DNA of 64,000 bases, taken from assembly GCA_944472135.2 (NCBI GenBank), contig OX235270.1:47864352-47928351 (forward strand), written 5' to 3'. Positions 22,068 through 33,011 of this stretch are shown here, in pieces (position 1 is the stretch's first letter; every line of letters starts with the position of its first letter). The notes under the pieces were generated by a model. It had not been told where the DNA came from. It saw only the letters and a program-made list of their open reading frames with translations, and did no database searches. A program made the translations under genes and the position numbers. The DNA is from Trichobilharzia regenti. Taxonomy: Eukaryota > Platyhelminthes > Trematoda > Strigeidida > Schistosomatidae.

Positions 22068-23759
22068 ATGACAATAGATTCTCAACCTAAAATAAGTAAT
22101 GGGACATCATACTCTGTAGTTACCAGGGCTTCAGCCAAACTAGGCAAACAGGAGAAGGTGATGGACTCACGCATACCGGTCCTGAAGACCAGGGCTAATA
22201 TTCCCAGCTCGTACAGATTACCCATGTCGCCACAGTCCTACAGTGAAGCTGTGCAAAGTCAGCCAAGTGGATGTGGCTCCACCCCTGTTAACACGACTAG
22301 GTTAACAGATCCGAGTGGGAAAATTGCACTAAGTGAGAACTTCATAACACCCATCCCCATGGTAGACCATGAAACAAATAGGAAGGCCAAAAAGAAACGT
22401 TCACGACGTCGCAAGACGACAAGAACGCTCCCCAAGAAGACAGACGACTGCAAGGTCTGTGCTTCTGTTGTCGAACAAGCAGACTCTGCTTTCGAATGTA
22501 ACTTTTGCAACCGATGGGTGCATTGCAGATGCGACAGTGGGGTACCAAAAGCATATTATGACTTTATGCGTAAAAACCCATGCCAATGGTTCTGGTACAT
22601 ATGCCCGAGTTGCCGTCCTGATGTAGCCTCGCGTAGTCCTTTGAAAACTAAAGATGGCACAGAAGTAGCGGGGAAAAAGGTGAAAAGCTCGACCCCCACC
22701 AATCCGGAAGTTAGTACAAACGCGCGTAAACCGGGGATACCAAAATCCTCACCGGTTAAACTTGTAACTCTTGCCATAACCGCTCCAGACACAGAGGCTG
22801 GAGAACCACGGGTTTCCGTCGTTGGAAAAAGACCCCAACCGTCTACCAGTAATGCTGGCTATAGCACTGAGACACATAAAAATACCCAGTCGCACCAGTC
22901 AAACCAAAACGGTCTTAAAGGTGATCACAAACGTGCGAGGACCGAGCCCAAGCCCACGGTTAGCAGATCAAATTGTGTAATCCTCTTTAATGTACCAGAC
23001 TGTAGCAGTAGTCTGCTGAAAGATAGGGCCCTATTTGATCAGGAACAGTGGTCCATCTTGTGTAGCACACTGGGTTTGGACATCCAACCAGTAAATCTAT
23101 GCAGATTGTATAGGGGCACTGCTGCACCTGAAGGCAAACCATCCCCACTGAGGGTAACATTGGGCTCTACCGAGGATGTTGAAAAAGTGTTACTGGCTTC
23201 TCAAGTCCTTTCTATAGGGAGGGCCTGTAACATACGTGTTAAGCCAGACAGGCCGTGGAAGGAAAGACAAATGGCGAGGGAGTCGCCAGAGCTCATTCCT
23301 TCTGCCTCCATGGTTGTGCATGGCATTCCCGAACTGGTAACTGGGAACGCCTGCGAAAAGCATTGTCATGATGTACAACAATGGAGATGGTTAGCATCCC
23401 AGATGGCCCTGGGAAGTTCAGGGGCTGTCTCTATTTATAGACTGCCTCGACCCACTCATCTTATGTCAATTAACTCGCCACGTCTGTTAGCTGTCAAGTT
23501 CAGCTCCCAAGACCAGTTGACTACCGCTCTCCATAGATGGTACGAGACCAAGGACAAGGTCAGCAAACACATTCGCTGCTGCGAGAGCCGGCCTCGCACT
23601 CAAAGGAGAGAACAAAGCGTAGTAAAAGAAAATCCTCAACCCCTAGTCACACTACAGCGGTGCAGCACGGACGATGATAGCCAGTGTCATCCGAGTGCTC
23701 CAACTGAACTAGAAGAAAAAAACGCCAACAGGCCGGTTCCTGGGGAATCGGCCAACTAG
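22068..23759 (+). CDS. CR1-type LINE ORF1 with PHD-like zinc finger
   Basis: 563 codons, intact. Residues about 105-125 are Lys/Arg-rich. Residues about 128-183 form a PHD/RING-like zinc finger with pairs CKVC, CNFC, HCRC and CPSC plus Trp residues. CR1-clade ORF1 proteins are known to carry PHD-like fingers and to bind nucleic acid. The C-terminal half (about 300-520) has a conserved, RRM-like feel (NCVILFNVPD, LRVTLGSTEDVEKVL) and matches the minus-strand copy at 40831-41697. ORF1 overlaps the open frame of ORF2, which is open from before its first recognisable residues. Confidence 0.85.
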   Translation: MTIDSQPKISNGTSYSVVTRASAKLGKQEKVMDSRIPVLKTRANIPSSYRLPMSPQSYSEAVQSQPSGCGSTPVNTTRLTDPSGKIALSENFITPIPMVDHETNRKAKKKRSRRRKTTRTLPKKTDDCKVCASVVEQADSAFECNFCNRWVHCRCDSGVPKAYYDFMRKNPCQWFWYICPSCRPDVASRSPLKTKDGTEVAGKKVKSSTPTNPEVSTNARKPGIPKSSPVKLVTLAITAPDTEAGEPRVSVVGKRPQPSTSNAGYSTETHKNTQSHQSNQNGLKGDHKRARTEPKPTVSRSNCVILFNVPDCSSSLLKDRALFDQEQWSILCSTLGLDIQPVNLCRLYRGTAAPEGKPSPLRVTLGSTEDVEKVLLASQVLSIGRACNIRVKPDRPWKERQMARESPELIPSASMVVHGIPELVTGNACEKHCHDVQQWRWLASQMALGSSGAVSIYRLPRPTHLMSINSPRLLAVKFSSQDQLTTALHRWYETKDKVSKHIRCCESRPRTQRREQSVVKENPQPLVTLQRCSTDDDSQCHPSAPTELEEKNANRPVPGESAN

Positions 23760-23821
23760 TTCGTAGGATAACTCCTCAACCGATAGCCAATATCAAGTCA
23801 ACTACCCCCCAATACGGGGAA

Positions 23822-26655
23822 GTGGTGAGACTGACTACCAGTTGCCTGTATAGTAATGTGAGAGGGCTAAGAGGCAAAATAGCTGAACTTAGACACCTAC
23901 AATCACAACTAAACTCCAAAATCATAATACTGACGGAAACCTGGCTAACCCCTACGGTGGCAGACAGCGAAGTCAGTATAAATGATATGGTCCTAGTCAG
24001 GCGAGATAGGGACCTGAAAGAAGGAGGTGGAGTCGCCATATACGTCGACAAACAGCTCAGATGTGTTCACGCGATGGACCCTCCCCTCACAGAGCTCCCT
24101 GACTCCATATGGTGCCACTTCACCGTTGGGTACTGCAAATATCTAGTGGGCAGCATTTATCGATCACCTTCATGTGGAGCAGACCACAACCAGGTACTGC
24201 TAAATACAATCTCAGCAACTCAAGACATGGGTTATGATCAAATTGTCATAGCTGGTGACTTCAATGCCCCATCTCTTAACTTGGTGTCGGGAAAAGCCCA
24301 TGATAGATTTGATCGAAATCTGCTGCATACCATCAGGAAGGCTGGATTCACTGAAAATGTCAAGATGGATACTAGATGGGGCCCTGATGGGAAGTCTTCT
24401 AGACTGGATTACGTGCTCACTAGTGACCAGCTACTAGTGGAAAACGTTCAGATCACGACTCCCATAGGTAGTAGTGACCACGCGGTCATAGTATTCGACA
24501 TAGTCCTCCGCGAGCGCTTACAGTGGGACAATACACAGCCCTATCTGTGTTATAACAAAGCCAACTACACCAAAATGCGAAGACTTCTGTCTGAAGCAAA
24601 TTGGCCTAAAAAATGGACAGAGCTAACAGTAGAAGAACACTGGAGAGTGGTAAAGGAGATCATTCACCAGGCGGTCTCAGACACTGTTCCTTTAGTCTCA
24701 CCAAAAGCTAGGAAGCAACGATCATGGCTAAAAAGGGGACACAACGCCTTCTGCAGGCAAAGCGAAAAGCCTGGTTCGCGTGGCGACGATCGAAGAGTCA
24801 ACCCGAATATGAAGTGTACCTTGAACTCAGGAATCGATGTAACATACGAGTCCGGAGCGATAGAAGGACATTTCAGGGAGACCTCGCCAATAAGCTTCTC
24901 GTGAACCCCAAAAGCCTATACAGGTTTATGGCCGAAAGAAAACCGACCAACCAGGGAGCATGCAATCTAGTGGGTTCTGATGGGAAATCTCTTACTAGTC
25001 TTGAAATGGCAGAGACATTCAGCCTAGCCTTTCACAGGCAACTAAATAGTAACGAGGATATTACCCCTACAGAACATCCAGATTACATCGCAAAACCAAC
25101 ACACGAAAACCTGCTGGGTACATTTCAAATTACCCCGGCTATGGTACTTGCAAAATTGGGAAGGTTGGCTTCGGGAAAGTCTCCAGGTTGTGATGGCATC
25201 AGACCATCTGTCCTGAAGCAGTGTTCAGAAAGTCTCTGTCAACCCCTAAGTGATCTGTTCCAACACTCCCTTGATGTAGGGAAACTTCCATGTGAATGGA
25301 AACGTGCAATCCTATCCCCTATCTTCAAGGGTGGTGACCGGCAGAATGTGACCAGTTACAGACCAGTTGCTCTACTTCCAGTGGTATCGAAGATATTGGA
25401 AAGTCTCATTGACGACCACATGAGAAAATACTTCGATGGGACTAACCTTCTTCACGAAGCACAGCACGGTTTCAGGAGGGGAAGATCCTGCGTGACGAAT
25501 CTTCTACTAGCCTGGAACGATTGGACACTATCCTGGGACAAAAAGGTACCAGCCCACGTGATCTTTCTCGACTTTGCGAAAGCATTCGACACAGTTCACC
25601 ATGGTCTGCTCCTTCACAAAATAAGCAAGGCGGGTGTTTCTGGAGCACTTCTCGCATGGCTGAAAGATTACTTAGGCGAGAGAGAATTCTGCACCAAAGT
25701 CAACCGCATCCGATCATCCTGGCACACCTCGGCATCAGGGGTTCCTCAGGGTTCTATCCTAGGGCCGTTGATGTTTTTGATTTTTATCAATGACCTGCCC
25801 CCCCAACTAAACTGCTCTGCGCTTCTTTACGCTGACGACGTAAAGATTTGGAGAGCAATAAACTCATCGGAAGACTCAGATAGATTGCAGGCTGACCTGC
25901 AAACTCTGGGAAATTGGGCTTTGGCTAACGGAATGCCTTTCAATCTAAAGAAGTGCAAAGTAGTGCAGCTTCATTCCGGCAGGTCACAGAGTGTAAATTA
26001 CACCCTTGGTGGCCAGAACTTGAGTTGTGTTCCATCAGAGCGTGATCTAGGTCTTATTCTAACAGAAAAGCTAGACACCAGTGGAAATTACTCGAGGGAC
26101 GTCGCCAAAGCCTACGCAACATTACACTTTATGCACAGGCAGCTGGGAGCTCTCACTCCCGAACTGTTCTTAAGGCTATACAAGGCATATGTGAGGCCAC
26201 ACCTTGAGGTGCATAATATCATTGCACCTCCGCTACTCAAAAGGGATGCTAACATTCTAGAAAGTGTCCAGAGACGAGCGACAAAATGGGTGATCGGCCT
26301 CCGCAACAAATCATATGAGGAAAGACTAAAGAAATTAGGTCTTTTCACACTTAGTTACCGTAGGCACAGGGGAGACCTCATCACCGTCTACAAGATCCTA
26401 AATGACCAGGCCCACCCAAATAAAAGCATCCTGCCATTAAGCGATTATAGGCTTCCACGAGGTAACCCGCTAAGGATAGCACACCAGAGACCAAAGACTC
26501 GAGTGCGATCACATTTCTTTTCGCTTCGTGTTTGCCGTCTCTGGAACGCTTTACCGGCGGCCGTGACTACAGCGCCATCTCTGGAGATTTTTAAGCGGAA
26601 GCTAGACAATCATGCAGAAATGCAAGGTTTGTGTATTAATGGCGTATCCTCATAA
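23822..26655 (+). pseudogene. CR1-type LINE ORF2 (endonuclease and reverse transcriptase), one frameshift
   Basis: The first part (23822-24740) is an APE-type endonuclease with ILTETWL, YRSPSCG, IAGDFNAP and SSDHAVIVFD, so Glu, Asp and His catalytic residues are present. The second part (24724-26655) is the RT: SGKSPGCDGI, ILSPIFKGGDR, FLDFAKAFDTV, GVPQGSILGP and catalytic YADD at 25828-25839. The thumb and a C-terminal region follow. The two parts are in different frames; the change lies in the A5G4 run at about 24729-24738 and looks like loss of one base. The other copy is intact across this site, so this is a private mutation of copy A. Confidence 0.88.
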
Positions 26656-26781
26656 AACTTAAAACAACACTGTCAGTGGATAAGCGTACGAACTAAATCC
26701 GCACGACCAGTTCTGACTTCTCTCACATAATCTTCTCCTAAGGTCAACTTAATTATTCCACTTATCTCAACCTATATTATC

Positions 26782-27139
26782 CGTCAATGTAGTTGAAGAT
26801 TGAACGATCAATTCACGGTTGTTTGCTCAAAATCAACTTCCCCAATTTTCGCGGAGGCATCAATACGACAGTCATCGTCTCATCGGTCGCTGTTCAGAAA
26901 GAAGTCAGCAGTAAACCGTCAGAAGTAATATTGTGATTTATTGTTATAATATATGTTCACAGACCTTAGTTGTAACAGTGTTTATATGTTGGTGTTACAA
27001 TGAAGAATCCTCGAGTCAACAATTGGTGTTTTGGTTTTGCGTCCGTTATTACTAAGCGTTTCTGAGAAACTTCAAGGAACAGCGTGAGTCCGAGTGCAGC
27101 AAGAGCTGGGCATTAACGGTTTATTAGACGTGGCTGACA
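26782..27139 (+). repeat. LTR a of the array
   Basis: 358 bp, begins CGTCAATGTAG (first base changed from the T seen in other copies) and ends GTGGCTGACA. The GTAG variant is shared with the outer LTR of the minus-strand copy. Confidence 0.88.
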
Positions 27140-27341
27140 TCATCTACACTACAACCTATTATTATATTATTATTATTACTATTCTGCTTTTATGACTACA
27201 CCGAATGACCAACGGGAGTGAGGTTCAACTACATTCACGGCAAGACGTTGGATAGTCACCGTTCATCTTTCCTGGTGCCGGTCAAGTCCTATTTGAACAA
27301 GCAATATCTGGAACGTTATTGGAATTGGGTCAAGTTCAACA

Positions 27342-28514
27342 ATGCCCGGGTCAAAGAAGGGACAGAGCGTCTTGGATGCAAACAGGAAAGTAAGTCATGG
27401 TGACTTGTCTGTTACTTGTAACGATGTGTCTGATGTTAAACATGACATGGTTGATGTTACTGTTTCGCCGTTCAGAGATAATAGGAACATCAAACTCCCT
27501 AAATTTGAACCACGGTGTTTCGATGGAAACCCGGTTGGTTATTTACAATTTGTAAAGGAGTTTGAGATCATGCTGAGTAGTTTTCTATTAAGTGATGAAT
27601 TGAAGTTAATGTTTTTGATGAGGTATTGCACTGGAGATGCTTCAAGAGCTATACAGTGCTGTAAGTTTATGAAGCCAAAAGAGGGCTACTGCGAGGCTAT
27701 GAGCATACTACGTCAAAGGTTTGGAAGACCTTCGATGATTGCAGGGAAATTATTCGAGGCTGTTAAGAGTAATGGTGATCAATTACAGGATGACTCCCAG
27801 GCACTCACTGAGTTTTTGGATAATTTGCTGACTTACAAGAATGCATTGATTTCGATGAATTGCATGAGTGACCTCAACTCGAGTTTTATACTAGAAGTAA
27901 TAGCAAGACGCCTACCTACTCGACTGCAAAGGAAGTGGGTGAAGATAAGCTCCCGTATGGAGGATGAGGGTATCGAGCCAAAGTTTGATGATATCCTGAA
28001 ACTGGTAAAAGATATTGTCAATCAATCTATGAGCAATTTTGCCAGTCTATTATATCTCACCCCTAGAATAGAGCAGTCGGAGAGCAAAACGCAATCATTG
28101 ATGACGAATAGGCCTCAGAGAGGTGGATATCGAGAAGGCTCCATGATGTATAGTAATGCATATAGATCTAGTGAGTGTAACAGGTTTCTTAGTACATCCT
28201 CAACAGACAAGTTACAAGATGCAAGACAAACATGGTTGTGTTTAACACGTTTGCAAGAGGTGCATAAAAGGGTGAGCTGTGAATCAGTGAGCAAGTTCAG
28301 TGATAAGCTAAATGTGAACTCCAGGCCTGACTCCGAATTGTGTGACGATAACGGTGTGGTCAAGAAGCTTGTAGTTGCAACTGGTAAGCCATTGTTGAAT
28401 AGAGTGTTACAGAGAAGAGTTACAGTCTCAGAGTGCATTTCTGACTCCACAAGTTTACAAAGTATTACTAGTCAGAGCGAAGACATAGAATCTTTAAGAA
28501 TTTTTGAGGAGTAA
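27342..28514 (+). CDS. BEL/Pao-type gag, unit 1
   Basis: 390 codons from a true ATG, about 200 bp after the LTR. Residues about 45-200 match the DUF1759 Gag domain of BEL/Pao elements: KLPKFEPRCFDGNP, FEIMLSS, LMFLMRYCTGDASRAI, RQRFGRP and the FLDNLLTYKNAL helix. The rest is Ser/Arg-rich. The TAA at 28512-28514 is followed by an open frame in the same register. The gag would form the particle for the element RNA; enzymes must come from elsewhere. Confidence 0.82.
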   Translation: MPGSKKGQSVLDANRKVSHGDLSVTCNDVSDVKHDMVDVTVSPFRDNRNIKLPKFEPRCFDGNPVGYLQFVKEFEIMLSSFLLSDELKLMFLMRYCTGDASRAIQCCKFMKPKEGYCEAMSILRQRFGRPSMIAGKLFEAVKSNGDQLQDDSQALTEFLDNLLTYKNALISMNCMSDLNSSFILEVIARRLPTRLQRKWVKISSRMEDEGIEPKFDDILKLVKDIVNQSMSNFASLLYLTPRIEQSESKTQSLMTNRPQRGGYREGSMMYSNAYRSSECNRFLSTSSTDKLQDARQTWLCLTRLQEVHKRVSCESVSKFSDKLNVNSRPDSELCDDNGVVKKLVVATGKPLLNRVLQRRVTVSECISDSTSLQSITSQSEDIESLRIFEE

Positions 28515-29297
28515 CCCAAACCATCTACTGCTGTTAATAAAGAGTTTGAAAATGATGAGTTTGACGGTAAAGTGAATATTCATGATAATGATTATGATAG
28601 TGCAGATTTGTCTTTGAGCGATTATGATGATATGAGGGGAATGCCTACTACCGCTAGGTTGAATAAAGGTTCTGTACAACTTGAACGTGATGTAGAATTA
28701 AATGCAGATGCGGTTGCAGAAGGTATGCATACTTGTCAAACCCTCAGTGTAGTTGATCAGAGTGAAGCCCACCTATCATCAGATGCTAGTGCTAAACCGG
28801 AGCTGATAGTAAAAGACAACAGTGGTGGTGGTCTTGCATGTAGACAAATTTCTGAAAGCCGAGCAACAACGGCTTTTGATCCACCGCTAACTTCATCAAC
28901 TGATATCAATCAGTCGTCGTTGGTGTTGTCATCCACAATGAAACAGAGGCCCATCAACTCAAGTGTCTTGTGCAATCACTTTGATAGTATTGGTGCATTT
29001 GCAAAGACGAAAGATTTTGTTCAGTTAAGTGAGAATAAGCCAAGTGTAAACGAGAGAGTAATTGTTAAATTGACTTGCACGAATAAAGGCATTTCTAGTT
29101 TCAAGTTACTATTTGAATGCTATTATCTTTGGTGTAAATTACTCTGTTTCTACGCTTGGTTGACCAGATATGTCGTGTGTATGTTCGTCATCTATATTCT
29201 ACTATACAATGACATGAGCGTGTTGCCATTCAGATTTGAGGATATAGATGACAGAAGGAAGTCAGCAAATGAACTCCGCGACGATTTTCCAACCTAG
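28515..29297 (+). CDS. Downstream extension in the gag frame, unit 1
   Basis: It starts right after the gag stop codon, in the same frame, and has no ATG at its head; the first recognisable start-like codon is a GTG at 28572. The sequence is acidic and Ser-rich, with a hydrophobic segment of about 35 residues in the last third (LLFECYYLWCKLLCFYAW and onward). No zinc knuckle, protease or RT is visible. It is either translated by stop read-through or is a fossil. The identical stop occurs in all four copies in this window. Confidence 0.5.
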   Translation, partial: PKPSTAVNKEFENDEFDGKVNIHDNDYDSADLSLSDYDDMRGMPTTARLNKGSVQLERDVELNADAVAEGMHTCQTLSVVDQSEAHLSSDASAKPELIVKDNSGGGLACRQISESRATTAFDPPLTSSTDINQSSLVLSSTMKQRPINSSVLCNHFDSIGAFAKTKDFVQLSENKPSVNERVIVKLTCTNKGISSFKLLFECYYLWCKLLCFYAWLTRYVVCMFVIYILLYNDMSVLPFRFEDIDDRRKSANELRDDFPT

Positions 29298-29616
29298 GGC
29301 GTCAACCTGAGAAGGGTTGTAGGCGTACTGCTGTAAGTCCTACAATTCTTCAAAGGGTAGCGCATCAATGAGCAGTCCAATGTGCTTGGTGTGTGATTTT
29401 GTGGCGATTGTGTTGCAAGAGGATGCCTTTAACTGGAAGGCGCAGGTCGTCATCGATGTGTGAGATTGTGCTGTGAGTATGCTTGCGGTGTGTTGGCTTT
29501 CTGTTTGTTTTCCATTTCAGCTCTGTCCGTGTGACCCAGGTTCTCGCAATGGCATCCAAGTCAACGTGTGTTGGTCGTGATGGAAAAGATGGATGGATCC
29601 GTTTTTTGCCGGGGAG

Positions 29617-29974
29617 TGTCAATGCAGTTGAAGATTGAACGATCAATTCACGGTTGTTTGCTCAAAATCAACTTCCCCAATTTTCGCGGAGGCATCAATA
29701 CGACAGTCATCGTCTCATCGGTCGCTGTTCAGAAAGAAGTCAGCAGTAAACCGTCAGAAGTAATATTGTGATTTATTGTTATAATATATGTTCACAGACC
29801 TTAGTTGTAACAGTGTTTATATGTTGGTGTTACAATGAAGAATCCTCGAGTCAACAATTGGTGTTTTGGTTTTGCGTCCGTTATTACTAAGCGTTTCTGA
29901 GAAACTTCAAGGAACAGCGTGAGTCCGAGTGCAGCAAGAGCTGGGCATTAACGGTTTATTAGACGTGGCTGACA
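29617..29974 (+). repeat. LTR b of the array
   Basis: 358 bp, TGTCAATGCAG to GTGGCTGACA. Preceded by the purine-rich CCGGGGAG that can serve as polypurine tract. Confidence 0.9.
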
Positions 29975-30176
29975 TCATCTACACTACAACCTATTATTAT
30001 ATTATTATTATTACTATTCTGCTTTTATGACTACACCGAATGACCAACGGGAGTGAGGTTCAACTACATTCACGGCAAGACGTTGGATAGTCACCGTTCA
30101 TCTTTCCTGGTGCCGGTCAAGTCCTATTTGAACAAGCAATATCTGGAACGTTATTGGAATTGGGTCAAGTTCAACA

Positions 30177-31349
30177 ATGCCCGGGTCAAAGAAGGGACAG
30201 AGCGTCTTGGATGCAAACAGGAAAGTAAGTCATGGTGACTTGTCTGTTACTTGTAACGATGTGTCTGATGTTAAACATGACATGGTTGATGTTACTGTTT
30301 CGCCGTTCAGAGATAATAGGAACATCAAACTCCCTAAATTTGAACCACGGTGTTTCGATGGAAACCCGGTTGGTTATTTACAATTTGTAAAGGAGTTTGA
30401 GATCATGCTGAGTAGTTTTCTATTAAGTGATGAATTGAAGTTAATGTTTTTGATGAGGTATTGCACTGGAGATGCTTCAAGAGCTATACAGTGCTGTAAG
30501 TTTATGAAGCCAAAAGAGGGCTACTGCGAGGCTATGAGCATACTACGTCAAAGGTTTGGAAGACCTTCGATGATTGCAGGGAAATTATTCGAGGCTGTTA
30601 AGAGTAATGGTGATCAATTACAGGATGACTCCCAGGCACTCACTGAGTTTTTGGATAATTTGCTGACTTACAAGAATGCATTGATTTCGATGAATTGCAT
30701 GAGTGACCTCAACTCGAGTTTTATACTAGAAGTAATAGCAAGACGCCTACCTACTCGACTGCAAAGGAAGTGGGTGAAGATAAGCTCCCGTATGGAGGAT
30801 GAGGGTATCGAGCCAAAGTTTGATGATATCCTGAAACTGGTAAAAGATATTGTCAATCAATCTATGAGCAATTTTGCCAGTCTATTATATCTCACCCCTA
30901 GAATAGAGCAGTCGGAGAGCAAAACGCAATCATTGATGACGAATAGGCCTCAGAGAGGTGGATATCGAGAAGGCTCCATGATGTATAGTAATGCATATAG
31001 ATCTAGTGAGTGTAACAGGTTTCTTAGTACATCCTCAACAGACAAGTTACAAGATGCAAGACAAACATGGTTGTGTTTAACACGTTTGCAAGAGGTGCAT
31101 AAAAGGGTGAGCTGTGAATCAGTGAGCAAGTTCAGTGATAAGCTAAATGTGAACTCCAGGCCTGACTCCGAATTGTGTGACGATAACGGTGTGGTCAAGA
31201 AGCTTGTAGTTGCAACTGGTAAGCCATTGTTGAATAGAGTGTTACAGAGAAGAGTTACAGTCTCAGAGTGCATTTCTGACTCCACAAGTTTACAAAGTAT
31301 TACTAGTCAGAGCGAAGACATAGAATCTTTAAGAATTTTTGAGGAGTAA
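30177..31349 (+). CDS. BEL/Pao-type gag, unit 2
   Basis: Translation identical to unit 1 over all 390 codons, with the same in-frame TAA at its end. See unit 1 for domains. Confidence 0.82.
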   Translation: MPGSKKGQSVLDANRKVSHGDLSVTCNDVSDVKHDMVDVTVSPFRDNRNIKLPKFEPRCFDGNPVGYLQFVKEFEIMLSSFLLSDELKLMFLMRYCTGDASRAIQCCKFMKPKEGYCEAMSILRQRFGRPSMIAGKLFEAVKSNGDQLQDDSQALTEFLDNLLTYKNALISMNCMSDLNSSFILEVIARRLPTRLQRKWVKISSRMEDEGIEPKFDDILKLVKDIVNQSMSNFASLLYLTPRIEQSESKTQSLMTNRPQRGGYREGSMMYSNAYRSSECNRFLSTSSTDKLQDARQTWLCLTRLQEVHKRVSCESVSKFSDKLNVNSRPDSELCDDNGVVKKLVVATGKPLLNRVLQRRVTVSECISDSTSLQSITSQSEDIESLRIFEE

Positions 31350-32132
31350 CCCAAACCATCTACTGCTGTTAATAAAGAGTTTGAAAATGATGAGTTTGAC
31401 GGTAAAGTGAATATTCATGATAATGATTATGATAGTGCAGATTTGTCTTTGAGCGATTATGATGATATGAGGGGAATGCCTACTACCGCTAGGTTGAATA
31501 AAGGTTCTGTACAACTTGAACGTGATGTAGAATTAAATGCAGATGCGGTTGCAGAAGGTATGCATACTTGTCAAACCCTCAGTGTAGTTGATCAGAGTGA
31601 AGCCCACCTATCATCAGATGCTAGTGCTAAACCGGAGCTGATAGTAAAAGACAACAGTGGTGGTGGTCTTGCATGTAGACAAATTTCTGAAAGCCGAGCA
31701 ACAACGGCTTTTGATCCACCGCTAACTTCATCAACTGATATCAATCAGTCGTCGTTGGTGTTGTCATCCACAATGAAACAGAGGCCCATCAACTCAAGTG
31801 TCTTGTGCAATCACTTTGATAGTATTGGTGCATTTGCAAAGACGAAAGATTTTGTTCAGTTAAGTGAGAATAAGCCAAGTGTAAACGAGAGAGTAATTGT
31901 TAAATTGACTTGCACGAATAAAGGCATTTCTAGTTTCAAGTTACTATTTGAATGCTATTATCTTTGGTGTAAATTACTCTGTTTCTACGCTTGGTTGACC
32001 AGATATGTCGTGTGTATGTTCGTCATCTATATTCTACTATACAATGACATGAGCGTGTTGCCATTCAGATTTGAGGATATAGATGACAGAAGGAAGTCAG
32101 CAAATGAACTCCGCGACGATTTTCCAACCTAG
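31350..32132 (+). CDS. Downstream extension in the gag frame, unit 2
   Basis: Identical to the unit 1 extension, including the hydrophobic segment near its end. Confidence 0.5.
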   Translation, partial: PKPSTAVNKEFENDEFDGKVNIHDNDYDSADLSLSDYDDMRGMPTTARLNKGSVQLERDVELNADAVAEGMHTCQTLSVVDQSEAHLSSDASAKPELIVKDNSGGGLACRQISESRATTAFDPPLTSSTDINQSSLVLSSTMKQRPINSSVLCNHFDSIGAFAKTKDFVQLSENKPSVNERVIVKLTCTNKGISSFKLLFECYYLWCKLLCFYAWLTRYVVCMFVIYILLYNDMSVLPFRFEDIDDRRKSANELRDDFPT

Positions 32133-32451
32133 GGCGTCAACCTGAGAAGGGTTGTAGGCGTACTGCTGTAAGTCCTACAATTCTTCAAAGGGTAGCGCAT
32201 CAATGAGCAGTCCAATGTGCTTGGTGTGTGATTTTGTGGCGATTGTGTTGCAAGAGGATGCCTTTAACTGGAAGGCGCAGGTCGTCATCGATGTGTGAGA
32301 TTGTGCTGTGAGTATGCTTGCGGTGTGTTGGCTTTCTGTTTGTTTTCCATTTCAGCTCTGTCCGTGTGACCCAGGTTCTCGCAATGGCATCCAAGTCAAC
32401 GTGTGTTGGTCGTGATGGAAAAGATGGATGGATCCGTTTTTTGCCGGGGAG

Positions 32452-32809
32452 TGTCAATGCAGTTGAAGATTGAACGATCAATTCACGGTTGTTTGCTCAA
32501 AATCAACTTCCCCAATTTTCGCGGAGGCATCAATACGACAGTCATCGTCTCATCGGTCGCTGTTCAGAAAGAAGTCAGCAGTAAACCGTCAGAAGTAATA
32601 TTGTGATTTATTATTGTAATATATGTTCACAGACCTTAGTTGTAACAGTGTTTATATGTTGGTGTTACAGTGAAGAATCCTCGAGTCAACAATTGGTGTT
32701 TTGGTTTTGCGTCCGTTATTACTAAGCGTTTCTGAGAAACTTCAAGGAACAGCGTGAGTCCGAGTGCAGCAAGAGCTGGGCATTAACGGTTTATTAGACG
32801 TGGCTGACA
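32452..32809 (+). repeat. LTR c of the array (mosaic)
   Basis: It carries the ATTATTGTAATATATG variant in its first half, as LTR d does, but the AACTTCAAGG and GAGTCCGAGTG variants in its second half, as LTRs a and b do. It also has a private ACAGTGAAG. Confidence 0.85.
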
Positions 32810-33011
32810 TCATCTACACTACAACCTATTATTATATTATTATTATTACTATTCTGCTTTTATGACTACACCGAATGACCAACGGGAGTGAGGTTCAACT
32901 ACATTCACGGCAAGACGTTGGATAGTCACCGTTCATCTTTCCTGGTGCCGGTCAAGTCCTATTTGAACAAGCAATATCTGGAACGTTATTGGAATTGGGT
33001 CAAGTTCAACA

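Larger units (their letters stand above)
21690..26781 (+). mobile_element. CR1-type LINE, copy A, near full length
   Basis: The order is 5' UTR (21690-22067), ORF1 with PHD-like zinc finger, then ORF2 with endonuclease and RT. The inverted copy at 37575-42790 shares the 5' UTR blocks (for instance around the TTCAGGTGCT stretch), which supports full length. It ends near 26781, where a BEL-family LTR starts. ORF2 has a single frameshift. Confidence 0.88.

Noticed and set aside
28572..29297. The 241-codon frame as a separate gene with its own start
   Set aside because: It begins with GTG and is continuous with gag in the same frame behind one TAA, so it is described as an extension of gag.
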